Positions 18,043 to 29,471 are shown, counted from the stretch's first letter. The stretch: 64,000 nt of DNA from Pseudoalteromonas flavipulchra NCIMB 2033 = ATCC BAA-314 (GCA_000814665.1 JWIH01000017.1:1-64000), one strand, 5' to 3'. Notes: generated by a model not told the origin, from the letters alone. Program-made: numbers and translations.

Positions 18043-20658
18043 TTACTGCGTTACTTCATTTAACCAAGTTGGAACACTGTTTAGTGCTGCGTCTAGGTTT
18101 TCTGGTTGTGAACCACCAGCTTGCGCCATATCAGGACGACCGCCACCTTTACCACCGACTTGAGAAGCCATGTGATTAACTAGCTCACCTGCTTTTACCT
18201 GACCAACTAAGTCTTTCGTTACGCCAGCGATTAGGCTTACTTTATCGCCATTTGCTACACCTAGCGCAATGATACCTGAGCCAATCTTGTTCTTCAGATC
18301 ATCGACCATGCCACGCAGTGCTTTAGACTCAGTTCCTGCAACGTTCGCTACGAGTAATTTAATCCCATTCACTTCCGTTACAGAGTCAAGTAGCGTTGCA
18401 CCCGCGGCACTTGCTAGTTTGTCATTTAGTTGAGCAACTTGCTTTTCAAGGCCTTTTGACTTTTCAAGTAGCGCAGATACTTTTTCTAGCACTGATGAGG
18501 TATCACCCTTAACCAAAGCTGCAATTTCAGAAAGCACTTGCTCTTGCTCATTAACATAAGCGATAGCATCAGCACCTGTTACTGCTTCGATACGACGAAC
18601 ACCCGCTGCGATACCGCCTTCTGATACAATCTTGAAGAGACCAATATCACCAGCGCGCTTCACGTGTGTACCACCACAAAGCTCGATTGAGTATCCACCA
18701 ATTGAAACGACTCGAACTTCATCATCGTACTTTTCGCCAAAGAGCGCCATCGCACCTTTGTCTTTGGCAGCATCGATATCCATTAACTCAGTTTGCAGAG
18801 CAAAGTTACGGCGGATCTCTGCGTTCACTGCATCTTCTACTTGCTGCAACTGTGCTTTAGTGACGCCTTCAAAATGCGAGAAGTCGAAACGCAAACGATC
18901 TGGCAGTACCAATGAACCTTTTTGAGTAACATGATCACCCAACAAATCACGCAGTGCTTTATGTACTAAGTGCGTTGCAGTATGGTTTTTCTTCACTCGC
19001 TCGCGGCGCTCAGCATCAATACGTGCATCGGCTTTATCGTTAACACCAATGCGACCAACCACATGACCATGGTGTGCAAATGCATTACCTAACTTTTGTG
19101 TGTCAGTAACCACAAACTCGCCGTTAGCCACTTTTAGTACACCCGTATCACCAACTTGGCCGCCTGACTCAGCATAGAAAGGCGTGCGGTCAAGAATAAC
19201 CACACCTTGTTCACCATCTTCTAACGTATTGGTATGTTGACCTTCTTTAAAGATTTCAACCACAGTGCCGGTATAGTGCTCAGCATCATAGCCTTTAAAG
19301 TCAGTGTTTTTATCAGACTTCAAGCGCTCGTTGTAATCTGCACCGAACTTGCCAGCCGCTTGCGCTTTTTTACGCTGCTCTTCCATACATGCTTGGAAGC
19401 CGCGCTCGTCGATCGTCATAAAGCGCTCACGCGCCACATCCGCAGTTAAGTCTGCAGGGAAGCCGTAAGTGTCATACAGTTTGAACACTAAATCGCCTGG
19501 AATAACGTCACCTTCAATACCAGCTAGGCTTTCTTCTAGAATAGTTAAACCACGGTCTAAGGTTTTACCAAACTGATCTTCTTCGATACGCAATACTTTT
19601 TCGATAATTGCTTGTTGCTTCACTAATTCAGGGTAAGCTTCACCCATCTGCTCAGCGAGTGCAGCAACTAACTTATAGAAGAATGCCCCTTTTGCACCGA
19701 GTTTATTACCGTGGCGAACTGCACGACGAATGATACGGCGTAGCACGTAACCACGACCTTCATTCGATGGCATAACGCCGTCAGCAATAAGGAACGCACA
19801 CGAACGAATGTGGTCAGCTACTACACGTAGTGATTTATCTTCTAAATCTTGAGCATCTGTTACTTTTGCAGCTGCTTTAATCAGCGCTTGGAACAGATCA
19901 ATCTCATAGTTTGAGTGCACACCTTGCATAATTGCAGAGATACGCTCAAGGCCCATGCCAGTATCAACCGACTGCATTGGCAGCGGTTCCATTGTGCCGT
20001 CCGCATGACGGTTGTACTGCATAAATACTAAGTTCCAGATCTCAATGAAGCGATCACCGTCTTCTTCTGGTGAGCCCGGAGGTCCACCCCAAATGTGTTC
20101 GCCGTGGTCATAAAAGATTTCAGAGCAAGGACCACAAGGACCCGTGTCGCCCATTGACCAAAAGTTATCCGCCGTCGCAATACGGATGATCCTATCTTCA
20201 GGAACACCAACTTGCTTTGACCAGATCTCAAATGCTTCGTCGTCTTCATGGTAAACCGTGACTAGTAGCTTTTCTTTTGGCAGCTTGATCACATCCGTAA
20301 GGAAACCCCAAGCAAACTTAATTGCGTCGGTTTTAAAATAGTCACCGAAGCTAAAGTTACCTAGCATTTCGAAGAAAGTATGGTGCCTTGCGGTATAACC
20401 TACGTTTTCAAGGTCATTATGTTTACCACCAGCACGAACACAACGCTGTGAACTGGTTGCTCGCGTATAAGGGCGTTTTTCTGCACCCAAGAATGCATCT
20501 TTAAACTGCACCATACCAGCGTTGGTGAACAGTAAGGTGGCATCATTACCCGGAATTAACGAGCTTGAAGGCACCACTTGGTGCTGTTGTTTAGCAAAGA
20601 AATCTAAGAAGCTTTGCCTGATTTGTGCGGTAGTCATATGCTGCATGTGATCATTCAC
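18043..20658 (-). CDS. alaS: alanyl-tRNA synthetase
   Basis: 871 residues, normal for the family: N-terminal class II catalytic core ([33 protein letters not shown]), tRNA-recognition domain, editing domain with the zinc/hydrolytic motifs HTATH and CGGTH, and a C-terminal glycine-rich C-Ala domain ([15 protein letters not shown]). Start may be the first ATG or the third ([10 protein letters not shown]), since the latter fits family N-termini better. The 5' end overlaps the recX stop by 8 bases. Confidence 0.97.
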   Translation of the reverse strand: MNDHMQHMTTAQIRQSFLDFFAKQQHQVVPSSSLIPGNDATLLFTNAGMVQFKDAFLGAEKRPYTRATSSQRCVRAGGKHNDLENVGYTARHHTFFEMLGNFSFGDYFKTDAIKFAWGFLTDVIKLPKEKLLVTVYHEDDEAFEIWSKQVGVPEDRIIRIATADNFWSMGDTGPCGPCSEIFYDHGEHIWGGPPGSPEEDGDRFIEIWNLVFMQYNRHADGTMEPLPMQSVDTGMGLERISAIMQGVHSNYEIDLFQALIKAAAKVTDAQDLEDKSLRVVADHIRSCAFLIADGVMPSNEGRGYVLRRIIRRAVRHGNKLGAKGAFFYKLVAALAEQMGEAYPELVKQQAIIEKVLRIEEDQFGKTLDRGLTILEESLAGIEGDVIPGDLVFKLYDTYGFPADLTADVARERFMTIDERGFQACMEEQRKKAQAAGKFGADYNERLKSDKNTDFKGYDAEHYTGTVVEIFKEGQHTNTLEDGEQGVVILDRTPFYAESGGQVGDTGVLKVANGEFVVTDTQKLGNAFAHHGHVVGRIGVNDKADARIDAERRERVKKNHTATHLVHKALRDLLGDHVTQKGSLVLPDRLRFDFSHFEGVTKAQLQQVEDAVNAEIRRNFALQTELMDIDAAKDKGAMALFGEKYDDEVRVVSIGGYSIELCGGTHVKRAGDIGLFKIVSEGGIAAGVRRIEAVTGADAIAYVNEQEQVLSEIAALVKGDTSSVLEKVSALLEKSKGLEKQVAQLNDKLASAAGATLLDSVTEVNGIKLLVANVAGTESKALRGMVDDLKNKIGSGIIALGVANGDKVSLIAGVTKDLVGQVKAGELVNHMASQVGGKGGGRPDMAQAGGSQPENLDAALNSVPTWLNEVTQ

Positions 20659-21139
20659 CCTTTATTTCTTCTTGCTCTGCTGCAGTCATTGCAGCTTCAA
20701 TTGCAAAATCTATTTCATCAAAACTAAAGCCACGATAACTCATGTAACGTACGCGCTTAGTTTTTTCTTTATATTCTATCGGTTGTGCGCAAAGACCGTA
20801 CTTTTTTTCATAGGTTTTTGCGGCTTGCATGTACCAATCAATTTCACGCTCAGCGATTAGCGTATGCAAAGTCTCTCGGCTCACACCCTTTTGCCCTGCA
20901 TCCATTAATACACGCTTTTCTCCAAGTCCTTTTGCAATCTGGCGGTTTAAAAAGCTCTCTGCATAGCGGTTGTCATTAACGTAATCGAGCGACTTTAGCC
21001 AAGATACCAATTGCTCCGCGACTGCCGCTGTAGCCCCTTTTTGCAGTAGCTTTTGCGTCAATCCTAACTCAGAGTACTCTTGTCTCGACAATAACCAAAC
21101 CGCATAGTTTTTTAGCTTTTTAACTTCTTGTTCATCCAT
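20651..21139 (-). CDS. recX: regulatory protein RecX
   Basis: A 162-residue helical protein made of the three-helix repeats of RecX ([20 protein letters not shown] near the N-terminus, [18 protein letters not shown] near the C-terminus). RecX limits RecA filament growth. The usual neighbour recA is not upstream; a membrane-protein gene abuts with a 1-base overlap. Translationally coupled to alaS downstream by overlap. Confidence 0.9.
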   Translation of the reverse strand: MDEQEVKKLKNYAVWLLSRQEYSELGLTQKLLQKGATAAVAEQLVSWLKSLDYVNDNRYAESFLNRQIAKGLGEKRVLMDAGQKGVSRETLHTLIAEREIDWYMQAAKTYEKKYGLCAQPIEYKEKTKRVRYMSYRGFSFDEIDFAIEAAMTAAEQEEIKGE

Positions 21140-21936
21140 CAGGCGTCAAAGCGTCCTGAGTCAGACTGAGAGATGTTAGCATTTTCATCATTTTCCTTCT
21201 TTTCAACGATAATTGGCATAAACATCGCCTGAAAAGAAACAAAAAAGCCTATCATGGCGACCGGCATGATAATAATCGCTGGGATCATCGATAGCGGTAT
21301 AGACGCGACGATAAGCGCTGCGACGACTAAGCCGTAAATACTCAGCGCAGCCATATTATGATAAAAAGCGGCAAGCGAGCACTTCATCGCGTGAAAAATA
21401 CGTTTCTCACCTTGGAAAAAGACCTGTGGCACAACAAAAGCAAAGGCCATCATAATGACCGATTGTGCAATCACAAATACTGCAACTTCAGCAAAACTAA
21501 TATTACTCGCGATAAGCCCGATAAGTTCATTCGGATCGGTGTTTGGGCCAACACTCTCGAGCGCAGTCGCCACATCACTAAATAGCACACCGGCAACCAT
21601 AGTCAGCAACAGTGCACCTGCCATTTGATAAATACCAACTCGGAACAAGTGTAATCGGCGGCCTTTTGCTGCAAAAGGCTCAAAAATGTCAGCCAACTTT
21701 ATTGGTTTATTGATCTGTTTATTGATAACGGCAAGATAGAAGCCAGCGCTTAAAAAAGGACCTGACAAGGCTGCGATAATATGAAAAATAGGTGCGAACA
21801 GGGGTAATAGGCTTACTACCGCCATGAAAATGTACATCAGCATGAAAGTCATAGGCTGGGTTTTGAAAATTGCCCACCCGGCTTTTAGCCACTGCACGCC
21901 CATGCTTGCTTTGAATGTTCTAATTGGTGTCGACAT
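21139..21936 (-). CDS. BPSS1780-like multi-pass membrane protein
   Basis: A 265-residue inner-membrane protein with about six hydrophobic helices. The pattern of an N-terminal GxQWLKAGWAIFKTQP segment and a following P-L-F-A-P-I-F helix pair fits the BPSS1780 family of unknown function. The polar C-terminus ends in an acidic/Asn-rich tail. It abuts recX and likely belongs to the same transcript. Confidence 0.65.
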   Translation of the reverse strand: MSTPIRTFKASMGVQWLKAGWAIFKTQPMTFMLMYIFMAVVSLLPLFAPIFHIIAALSGPFLSAGFYLAVINKQINKPIKLADIFEPFAAKGRRLHLFRVGIYQMAGALLLTMVAGVLFSDVATALESVGPNTDPNELIGLIASNISFAEVAVFVIAQSVIMMAFAFVVPQVFFQGEKRIFHAMKCSLAAFYHNMAALSIYGLVVAALIVASIPLSMIPAIIIMPVAMIGFFVSFQAMFMPIIVEKKENDENANISQSDSGRFDA

Positions 21937-22120
21937 AGTCCACTTAATTTAAGCTATAACGTCTTTGATTATACTGATTACCGCGTCGAGTGAAAAGGCA
22001 TGAAAGGCGGATTTGTCAGCGCTTTTTAGCATATTTTAAACAAATACTGATGGTAGACGTAACCTACTTGGACATCTTAAGTTTTAAGGGATTGGAAAGA
22101 GAATAGAATGTTTGATATGA

Positions 22121-22153
22121 CAAGCCAACCGAAGCACTTACCTAGTCGGCTTG
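22121..22153 (-). terminator. possible terminator hairpin after ribA
   Basis: CAAGCCGAC (22153-22145, minus strand) pairs with GTTGGCTTG (22129-22121) with one G-U pair and a 15-base loop. There is no clear T run, so termination is uncertain. Confidence 0.35.
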
Positions 22154-22177
22154 TTGTGATAAGCATATACGCTTAGG

Positions 22178-22804
22178 CTAATCCGCTTTTGATATCTTTT
22201 TGATATCCAGCATGTGGGCACCGTGTTGGATCTTGGTTTTTAGATACTGTTCATTACCAGAAACCCCAGCCTTAACATGCGCCTGAGTGCCGACTACTTC
22301 ATCGACGGTAATACCCGCATTTCTCAACGCCTTTAGCTTTCTTGGGTTGTTCGTCATTAACTTAACATGGTTTAACCCTAGCGCCTGAAGCATCAACACG
22401 GCATCAGAGAAGTCTCTTAAGTCATCTTCAAAGCCAAGGTGGTTGTTTGCCTCGTAAGTGTTCATCCCTTGCGATTGCAATACATAAGCATCGATTTTAT
22501 TGTACAGGCCAATGCCACGACCTTCTTGGCGCAAATATAACAAAATGCCGCCTTGCTTATGCATCGCCTCGATACATTCATTTAACTGTTCGCCACAATC
22601 ACAACGAGAAGAATGAAAGACATCGCCGGTTAAACACTCTGAGTGCATACGAATTAGGGGAATTTGCTGCTGACTGTCTGCGCTATTAAATACCAGCGCA
22701 ACATGTTCTTGGCCGTCTTTTAGCCCTGAAAAAGAAACTATTTCTGCAGGGATATTACTATGCTGCCCTACATTCAGCCCGACTCTCGCTCTTACTTCTG
22801 CCAC
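22178..22804 (-). CDS. ribA: GTP cyclohydrolase II
   Basis: A 208-residue enzyme of riboflavin synthesis that converts GTP to the pyrimidine precursor. Visible motifs: the zinc-binding [20 protein letters not shown] (three Cys), the catalytic RQEGRGIGL and the GTP-contact region [11 protein letters not shown]. Length matches the stand-alone RibA of gammaproteobacteria. Single-gene unit. Confidence 0.96.
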   Translation of the reverse strand: MAEVRARVGLNVGQHSNIPAEIVSFSGLKDGQEHVALVFNSADSQQQIPLIRMHSECLTGDVFHSSRCDCGEQLNECIEAMHKQGGILLYLRQEGRGIGLYNKIDAYVLQSQGMNTYEANNHLGFEDDLRDFSDAVLMLQALGLNHVKLMTNNPRKLKALRNAGITVDEVVGTQAHVKAGVSGNEQYLKTKIQHGAHMLDIKKISKAD

Positions 22805-22965
22805 GTCTTAATCTTGCCTAATGTGATAATATAACAATATGCTACCATAAATGGGATATGGTGTCTCTAAGTTCATTATACAAGGGCAAGACGGACATCG
22901 CATTGGTAAATGTCAAAATTCGAACTAGGCTATATAAAAAAGGAAAGCGAGAACGTTTATAACTC

Positions 22966-24187
22966 ATGCGCTCTGTTTTTATCTGCCTACTATTTTTAAC
23001 CACATTCAGCTACGGCTCTGACATCGATTTCAGTGGCTTTGCTACGCTCAAGGCGGTTAAAACAGACTCCCATACTGCCAAAATCAGAGAGTCCATTTCA
23101 CAACCACACGGTGTAGAAAGAGATGAACTCGACTTTTCATTTTCATCTTTGGGCCTACAAGCCGAATGGCATGCTAGTGATAATTTGGAGCTTGTTGGAC
23201 AGCTGCTGTTAAAAGAACAACATGATGACCGAGTGAAAAACGCTATTAAACTGGCATTTTTACGTTACCACTTAAACTCAAACTGGCAATTCCGGGCAGG
23301 ACGTACCGGGTTAGATCTATTCTTAATGACTGAATATCGAGATATCGGCTACTCGATGGATATGGAACACCCTCCCGTTGAATTTTACTCTATTATCCCA
23401 CATCAGAACTTGGATGGCGTTGACATGCAGTACCGCACGCCGCTTGATCAGGGCATCGCCAGTATCAAGGCATATTGGGGGCGCTCCGAGTCACCTATCT
23501 ACAGCGATTATGAGTTTTTTTGGAATGTAGAACTTAAATCTATCTTGGGTGTAGCGGTACAGTACGAAACGTTAAATTGGCTGTTTAGAGCCAACTATAC
23601 AACAACACAAGCAGCTAATGAACACGAGCAGCAAAAGCAATTACGCGATGCACTCACGCAAGTTCCCCTACAAGTTTGGCCAACCAAAAATGAGCTTATC
23701 GATTCTCTTTATATCATCGACAAGCGCTTCACCTACAGCGCAGTCAGTATGAGATACGATGACTCAAATTGGCTACTACAGAGTGAAATATCGCTGACGG
23801 ATTCCAACTCCAGCGTGCTCAACCATTTAAAAGCAGGCTACATCACTCTGGGCAAGCGCTTTGATTTAAATACCTTGTCTATCACCTACTCAGTTGCCAA
23901 GTCCGATAATGAGCCAAGTGTAGAGCCCGGTCCGCTCGTCCCATTACCTGAATTAATGCAAATTTACGAGGCGGCTTCCATGCACTCTGGTTTTTATCAA
24001 CTGGATCAGCATAGCACTTCACTAACGTGGCGACGTGAATTGAGCCCGACATTAGCGCTAAAGTTCAATTGGAAACATACCTCTGCTGACCATTTGCCCA
24101 GCGCTTTCTACCTACACAATACAGAGCAATTTAGTGATCCCGACCTTTCTTTTAACACCTTCACACTTAGCTTTAATTGGGTGTTCT
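22966..24187 (+). CDS. outer-membrane beta-barrel (porin-like) protein
   Basis: About 407 residues. It has a signal peptide (about 1-17, ending SYG), then alternating amphipathic strands typical of a beta barrel, ending in a terminal aromatic strand (LSFNWVF), the outer-membrane assembly signal. I recognise no specific porin family. It begins a three-gene operon: the next gene overlaps its stop (TGATG) and the third overlaps the second. The stop codon extends to 24189. Confidence 0.75.
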
Positions 24188-24188
24188 G

Positions 24189-24611
24189 ATGAAAAGGTTA
24201 CTTACTGCTGTTTTCTTCCTGATTTCTTACCCAATTTCAGCAACAGCTGATATTGCCGTCATCGTTAACAAAGACAACCCCATCGAGTCGATATCGCAGC
24301 GCCAACTAATAGACATGTACATGGGAAAATACGTTGCTTTTCCCAACGGCGATATGGCCGTGACCTATGACTACGAAAAATCGCACCCTTTAAGAGGCCC
24401 TTTTTTTCTGGCACTGACAGGACGTAATGAAAGCCAAATCAACGCCTATTGGTCAAGAATAAAATTCAGCGGCAAAGTTTCTCCCCCTCAGTCATTTTCC
24501 TCATCGTCGACTATACTTGAAAATATCAGAAATACGCCAAATGCAATCGGCTATGTTCCAGCAGACTTTGTGACCGGTGATGTGAAGGTAATTTACCAAA
24601 TCGATGACTAA
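24189..24611 (+). CDS. PstS-like periplasmic phosphate-binding domain protein
   Basis: A 140-residue exported protein (signal peptide about 1-22) with the short form of the phosphate-type periplasmic binding fold: AVIVNKDNPIESISQRQLIDMYMGKY, then NAYWSRIKFSGK and NAIGYVPADF. It starts at ATG 24189 inside the stop of the barrel gene, so it is translationally coupled. Likely a ligand sensor for the neighbouring GGDEF protein rather than a transport component, since no ABC genes are present. The sensing role is inference. Confidence 0.78.
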   Translation: MKRLLTAVFFLISYPISATADIAVIVNKDNPIESISQRQLIDMYMGKYVAFPNGDMAVTYDYEKSHPLRGPFFLALTGRNESQINAYWSRIKFSGKVSPPQSFSSSSTILENIRNTPNAIGYVPADFVTGDVKVIYQIDD

Positions 24612-26169
24612 ATATGGGCTGATCGTGCGACTAGCACTCGTGCTTGTTGTCTCGACTTTAATTTTTTCAATGCTTTACGCTAAGTTATATCACGACCATA
24701 TTGTTGAGCGTGAACTTCGGCGCTCTAATACTATTATCGGGCAAATTGGCCAAACCGTGTCGTCTTCTTCCTCTATTGCGACTTATCTCAATGACAAAGA
24801 CCTTGCTGTAGAAGTTATTAATGGTCTAGTCAGTAACGACGTTATCTCTTCTGCCGCAATCAAAAGTGAAGAAAAGTGGCTCGCTCAAAGCGTAGGATTT
24901 AAGCCGCAAAATGCGACCATTATTAAGCTTAATCATCCGTTTTTGTTGAGTGAAATCGTAGGTGAGATCTATATTCAACCAAATTCCGTTTTTATCGAGC
25001 AAAGTGCTAGAGATATCGCTCGTTCAAGCGTTCAAACTTTGTTGGTCGTCATCATTCCGATCTTAATCATCTTTACCGTCGTGACGCACTTCATAGTAAC
25101 GAAACCCCTGAGTAATTTAAGTAGTCAAATTGCTAGGGTTATTCCTGGAGCCCCCTTGAATTTAGTCGTGCCTAAAGGACATGAATCAAGTGAAATCGGT
25201 GATATTGCAAGTAATACCAATCAACTTATTGCAAAAACCGCTTCTATGTTCGAGCAAGAACGGCAACTACGAGCTGACATCGAAATCCTTGAGAAGCGCT
25301 TTAGACTGATGTTTGAACGGTCATCCTCTCCCACCCTATTGGTAAAAGACAAAGGCGAAGTGATCTTAGCTAATGATGCCGCCTGTGATTTGCTGGCTGG
25401 TATGGCAATTGACCTTGATGAATATTTTCCCGAAAGCTTTGGTCGCTACTGCAAAACTCCGGATATTCTCTACACCTTTACGGAGCATACCTTGGAGCTT
25501 AACCAGCCAACTCAATCAGAGTTTGAGTTTATCAACCCCATGACCGAACAACCTGTTTGGCTGAGTGTCATCATGCTGAGAGTGGAAAGTAGCGGACAAT
25601 TCTATTTACAGGTGTTTTTATCAGATATCACGCTTAGAAAAACTGTGTTTCAAGAACTCAATAAAAAGGCTAACCGCGATAAGCTAACAGGTCTCTATAA
25701 TCGCCATGGTACTGAAATCAAGATCAACGAGTGGTTAGATAACGAAACTCCGTTTAGCTTATTTATTATTGATTTAGATGAGTTTAAACCAATCAATGAT
25801 ATTTATGGCCATAACGCCGGCGACGCTATGTTAAAACACATCGCCACTCAAATTAGTGCTCAGGTGAGAGAACAAGATGTGGTTTGTCGTTGGGGAGGTG
25901 ATGAGTTTTTGATTGCTTTGCACTGCGCTAAAAATGAAAAGCTGCAACGGATAGCTGAAAACCTGCTAGAGGCGATAAACACCGAGATGATTTGGCAAAC
26001 GCCAGAAGGTAAATCACTGCCACTGCGAGTTGGCGCGAGCATAGGTATTGCAAGCTACCCAAGAGACGCGGTTGAGCTAAGCCAATTAATTGAGTGTGCT
26101 GATGTCGCTATGTATACGGTAAAAAAAGACAAGAAAAACGCCTTTCAATTTTACTCTTTAAGCGCTTAG
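24604..26169 (+). CDS. diguanylate cyclase with periplasmic sensor, PAS and GGDEF domains
   Basis: 521 residues: transmembrane helix (about 7-27), periplasmic domain, second helix (about 143-163), HAMP-like linker, PAS domain (about 225-350; FERSSSPTLLVKDKGEVILAN) and GGDEF domain with an intact signature (G431-F435) and I-site REQD five residues before it. It should produce cyclic di-GMP. It overlaps the binding-protein gene by 8 bases; the operon suggests an envelope signal relayed by the small periplasmic protein. Confidence 0.9.
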   Translation: MTKYGLIVRLALVLVVSTLIFSMLYAKLYHDHIVERELRRSNTIIGQIGQTVSSSSSIATYLNDKDLAVEVINGLVSNDVISSAAIKSEEKWLAQSVGFKPQNATIIKLNHPFLLSEIVGEIYIQPNSVFIEQSARDIARSSVQTLLVVIIPILIIFTVVTHFIVTKPLSNLSSQIARVIPGAPLNLVVPKGHESSEIGDIASNTNQLIAKTASMFEQERQLRADIEILEKRFRLMFERSSSPTLLVKDKGEVILANDAACDLLAGMAIDLDEYFPESFGRYCKTPDILYTFTEHTLELNQPTQSEFEFINPMTEQPVWLSVIMLRVESSGQFYLQVFLSDITLRKTVFQELNKKANRDKLTGLYNRHGTEIKINEWLDNETPFSLFIIDLDEFKPINDIYGHNAGDAMLKHIATQISAQVREQDVVCRWGGDEFLIALHCAKNEKLQRIAENLLEAINTEMIWQTPEGKSLPLRVGASIGIASYPRDAVELSQLIECADVAMYTVKKDKKNAFQFYSLSA

Positions 26170-26179
26170 TTATACCGCT

Positions 26180-26228
26180 CAAGTTAGTGTGTACCGATGT
26201 ACGACAGTCCACCAGCACACCTAACTTG
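26180..26228. terminator. inverted repeat between convergent genes
   Basis: CAAGTTAG (26180-26187) and CTAACTTG (26221-26228), extended inward by TGTG/CACA with a bulge. It lies between the convergent GGDEF and sulfatase-like genes; the T run is weak. Confidence 0.4.
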
Positions 26229-26235
26229 CCTTTAT

Positions 26236-28050
26236 CTACTGAAAGTGACTTATCTGCTGCATTGCCTCTTGAATATATTCAAAGTTTGGCTCTTGCTCTG
26301 ATGGCCTGTTAGTTTCATCGAGCGTCTCGTAAGTTCCCATGGGCGAGACTTCGACAATTTGCTGCTTACTCACAACCGCATATTTGTTGTAGCTACTAAG
26401 TAGTAACCAATTTCTCTCTTTAACTGGCCCGGTTAAGTTATAACCCGTACTATACTCTTCAGGAGTGTTTTTAATCCCTAAGTACTCATTCATCAACGTC
26501 GGAGCCAGGTCTAAGTGACTGGTTATCACATTTGAGGCTTGCCAATGCTGCCACTTTTCGCTTTTTGGTCCAACAACAATAAATGGCACCTTTATCTGCG
26601 GCTCAGTAAAATTACTATTATGTCCCCAGTAATTAAGCTTGTTGTCATTCAGCTCTTCACCATGATCTGACGTGATAATCACCAGTGTATTCTCTATATC
26701 AAGCTGCGCTAATACCGATGCAGCAAGACTATCTACAAAGTGTGTACTGGTAAGATAACGATTTAAAATTGGTTCTCTATCATAATCGTTGTCCAATAAC
26801 ATATGGTTAATGGGACCGTGCATTGGCTCAAACCCGGCATGGTAACCCTCAGGAACTGCGTAGCCATGGATTGCATCATAAAAGAGAAAACTGAAAGACG
26901 GCTGGTTTGGATCTTTATTAGCATACCATTTAGCCCAATTTTTGGTGATCTGCTCATCCCTAGCTAAAACGTCATCACCTTCAGTATGTGTTTTCAAGCC
27001 TATAATGTTGGCAAAGACTGTTTCATTGAACTCAGGGCGAACAAGCTGAGCAGAAGAGAATATTCCAAGTTGGTAGTTCAACTCCCGCATTCTGTCCATC
27101 AATAACGGTGTAACACGATTGTTGTAAATGTCCTGCCAAGCGGTGCCAGGCAAGCCATAAAATAACCCGGTTATCCCTGTGCGTGTAGAATTTCCAGTAG
27201 AGAAGTGTTGATTGAAGACCACTCCCTGTTGTGAGAATCGCCAAATATTGGGAGTCACTTGCGCTGTAAAAGCATCATACCGCCATGAATCCAGCACCAC
27301 AAAAACAATATCAAGAGGCTTCTTAACTGGCTCTACTTCAATAGGTTGTAAAGGATAGTTAAATTGTCCTTGTGTTAACGACATAGATTTCTGCTGCGCC
27401 AATGCAGCTTCATCTAGCAAATCATATCTACGCAAAAAGGAGTTTGCTGTTGCGGGTTTGTAGAGAGGTAAGTACTTACTGAACCCTGTGATCGGTTGAT
27501 ATACCGTCGCACTTGCCCAAGCATGAATAGTATTGCTCGCCAACAGCGCAAAAATGGTTACGCTGGTAAACTTTCGACCAAAACGCAGCTGCATTACGGC
27601 TCGGGGCTTACTTAACCATGTTGACAGGTAAAACTGGACAACAAATATCATAACAAAAATGGCTACCGCTTGAGCCCATGCAATTGGCGAGAACTCAATA
27701 ACTTGGCCAGCAAGCAGCATATCGACAATAACACCGTTAATATGAAACTTGTAAAGCTCAAAGCACAAGCTATTTGCAATAAGTGCTACGAAAAACAATG
27801 CATAAAATAAAGCAAAGCATACGGATCTCACTTTATTTGACTGTAACCATACTAAAGGCATAGCGACAATACTCACTAATGCTGTGAGTAAAGCCATATG
27901 GCTCCACGTTGATACGGAAACGTAAAATAATGTCAGTCCTTGATAATCGGCAGGGTTGGTATTTACAACGTTTATGGTAATTAAGATTGAGCAAAGAGAG
28001 TTGATAAGAACCAACCAGCCGAACTGGTGAAACCGATGACGCAATAGCAC
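26236..28050 (-). CDS. LapC (PbgA/YejM)-like inner-membrane sulfatase-fold protein
   Basis: 604 residues: five N-terminal transmembrane helices (the DUF3413 part, to about 180), then a periplasmic alkaline-phosphatase/sulfatase fold (about 245-560; DIVFVVLDSWRYDAF, FSTGNSTRTGITGLFYGLPG, ITSDHGEELND). Homologues regulate lipopolysaccharide synthesis by controlling LapB/FtsH turnover of LpxC; the family is catalytically atypical. Length agrees with the ~590 residues of YejM. Confidence 0.85.
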   Translation of the reverse strand: MLLRHRFHQFGWLVLINSLCSILITINVVNTNPADYQGLTLFYVSVSTWSHMALLTALVSIVAMPLVWLQSNKVRSVCFALFYALFFVALIANSLCFELYKFHINGVIVDMLLAGQVIEFSPIAWAQAVAIFVMIFVVQFYLSTWLSKPRAVMQLRFGRKFTSVTIFALLASNTIHAWASATVYQPITGFSKYLPLYKPATANSFLRRYDLLDEAALAQQKSMSLTQGQFNYPLQPIEVEPVKKPLDIVFVVLDSWRYDAFTAQVTPNIWRFSQQGVVFNQHFSTGNSTRTGITGLFYGLPGTAWQDIYNNRVTPLLMDRMRELNYQLGIFSSAQLVRPEFNETVFANIIGLKTHTEGDDVLARDEQITKNWAKWYANKDPNQPSFSFLFYDAIHGYAVPEGYHAGFEPMHGPINHMLLDNDYDREPILNRYLTSTHFVDSLAASVLAQLDIENTLVIITSDHGEELNDNKLNYWGHNSNFTEPQIKVPFIVVGPKSEKWQHWQASNVITSHLDLAPTLMNEYLGIKNTPEEYSTGYNLTGPVKERNWLLLSSYNKYAVVSKQQIVEVSPMGTYETLDETNRPSEQEPNFEYIQEAMQQISHFQ

Positions 28051-28160
28051 AGTTCAAATTGTTCCTTTAATAGAAAATTTGACTGTTATATTACCGTTCT
28101 GACATATTAGTGTCACATTAAAAATTGTGAAAAAGTTTAACGCCGAAACAAGCCGCTTTG

Positions 28161-28667
28161 TTAGTACTGTTTCAATATCGTTTCTCTATAGTTTTCTGCT
28201 TTTATTTCAACTTGATACTTGCTAGCCAGTGAATCCAGCTCTGCTTGCCACATCGCCAAATCATCCATCGTTATGGTATTGTCATCCAATTGCCATAGCT
28301 GACGAGATCCCGCATAGCTATACTGAATCGCCGTCATCGCATCTACATCCCCCTGCTGCGCTGCCTGTTTTAACTTCGCCATTTTACGGGTGATTTTGTT
28401 CAGTGATTGCTTTAAGTCCCACACATAACTTACTTCGGTCATAAAGGGATGCGCTTTATGCTTTTTGAGCACGAACCCAATGACCATACAGGTCACGACT
28501 ACACCAGTTAAATTCCAATGAAAATGGCTACCATCAACATCAGGAAATAATTGGATCAATAACTGAGCAATCCCTAAACTACCGATTGTTAGCGCTGCAA
28601 CGCAAGCAATGATAACTTGATTTAGATGTTTGCGATAACGCGCCTTGTTGATCTCAACTAACTTCAT
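28161..28667 (-). CDS. DUF3087-type membrane protein
   Basis: A 168-residue protein with two N-terminal transmembrane helices (about 17-38 and 50-67) and a helical cytoplasmic domain (YVWDLKQSLNKITRKMAKLKQAA, IQYSYAGSRQLWQLDDNT). It fits DUF3087, common in marine gammaproteobacteria. Function unknown. Confidence 0.75.
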   Translation of the reverse strand: MKLVEINKARYRKHLNQVIIACVAALTIGSLGIAQLLIQLFPDVDGSHFHWNLTGVVVTCMVIGFVLKKHKAHPFMTEVSYVWDLKQSLNKITRKMAKLKQAAQQGDVDAMTAIQYSYAGSRQLWQLDDNTITMDDLAMWQAELDSLASKYQVEIKAENYRETILKQY

Positions 28668-28835
28668 AACAACCTATGATCACGAAAAATTAAATAATGT
28701 ACTCTGCTCCTCGTGCATTGTAATCCAAGGCCTGTAACCAAACCAAGATACATATCAAAAAAATCTAAAAACTTTCACCCCGTTTCCGTTACCCAAACGT
28801 TCTATTTACGAAAACAACATAACGGGGATAAAATC

Positions 28836-29471
28836 ATGACGACATTAGCCACTCTTCAACAGCCTAATTCAGCAATTCCAAAACTCGCACTATCGCTTGT
28901 TGGCGCAGTTATTATTACTTTTGCCACCTTTGGCTTTATGCAAAACTTGGTCTCTCAAGAGCTCACTCGCCCCATTATCGACATAGAAGTATTTGATCTT
29001 ACTATTGCAGCGGATCGAGAGGACTCTCCAGTCGAAGAAAAAAGGGTAATGCCAGAACCACCAAAACCAATAACGGCCCCGATTAGACCTACTGAAAATA
29101 TCGTTGATACAGGAGATAATCTACAAATTAGTAGCGAGACACCTAGCGTAGATTTAGGTAAGTTTACTAACACAATGACGCTGCAATTCTCCACCGATGG
29201 GCAAGCGACTCCACTTGTTAGAAGCAACCCTAACTATCCTCCCGCGGCTGCTAGAGATGGAGTGGAAGGCTGGGTAGAAATGGAGTTTGCCATTTCTCCA
29301 CAAGGCGAAGTGATTGATGTTAAAGTGACAAATGCGGAGCCTAAAAGAGTATTTGATCAGGCTGCTGTCAGAGCACTAAGGAAATGGAAATATAGACCAC
29401 TTATTGTTGATGGAAAACCGCAGCCGCAATACGCTCAGCGCGTTGTATTAGAATTTACACTGGAACAATAA
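28836..29471 (+). CDS. tonB: TonB-family energy transducer
   Basis: About 211 residues from ATG 28836 (GGGG 8 bases upstream); the frame upstream of this looks non-coding. N-terminal transmembrane helix (about 20-40), short proline-rich periplasmic spacer (EPPKPITAPIRP), and a C-terminal TonB domain (NPNYPPAAARDGVEGWVEMEF, AAVRALRKWKYRPLIVDGK). It transmits proton-motive force to outer-membrane receptors. ExbB/ExbD are not adjacent, so it relies on partners elsewhere. Confidence 0.9.
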   Translation: MTTLATLQQPNSAIPKLALSLVGAVIITFATFGFMQNLVSQELTRPIIDIEVFDLTIAADREDSPVEEKRVMPEPPKPITAPIRPTENIVDTGDNLQISSETPSVDLGKFTNTMTLQFSTDGQATPLVRSNPNYPPAAARDGVEGWVEMEFAISPQGEVIDVKVTNAEPKRVFDQAAVRALRKWKYRPLIVDGKPQPQYAQRVVLEFTLEQ

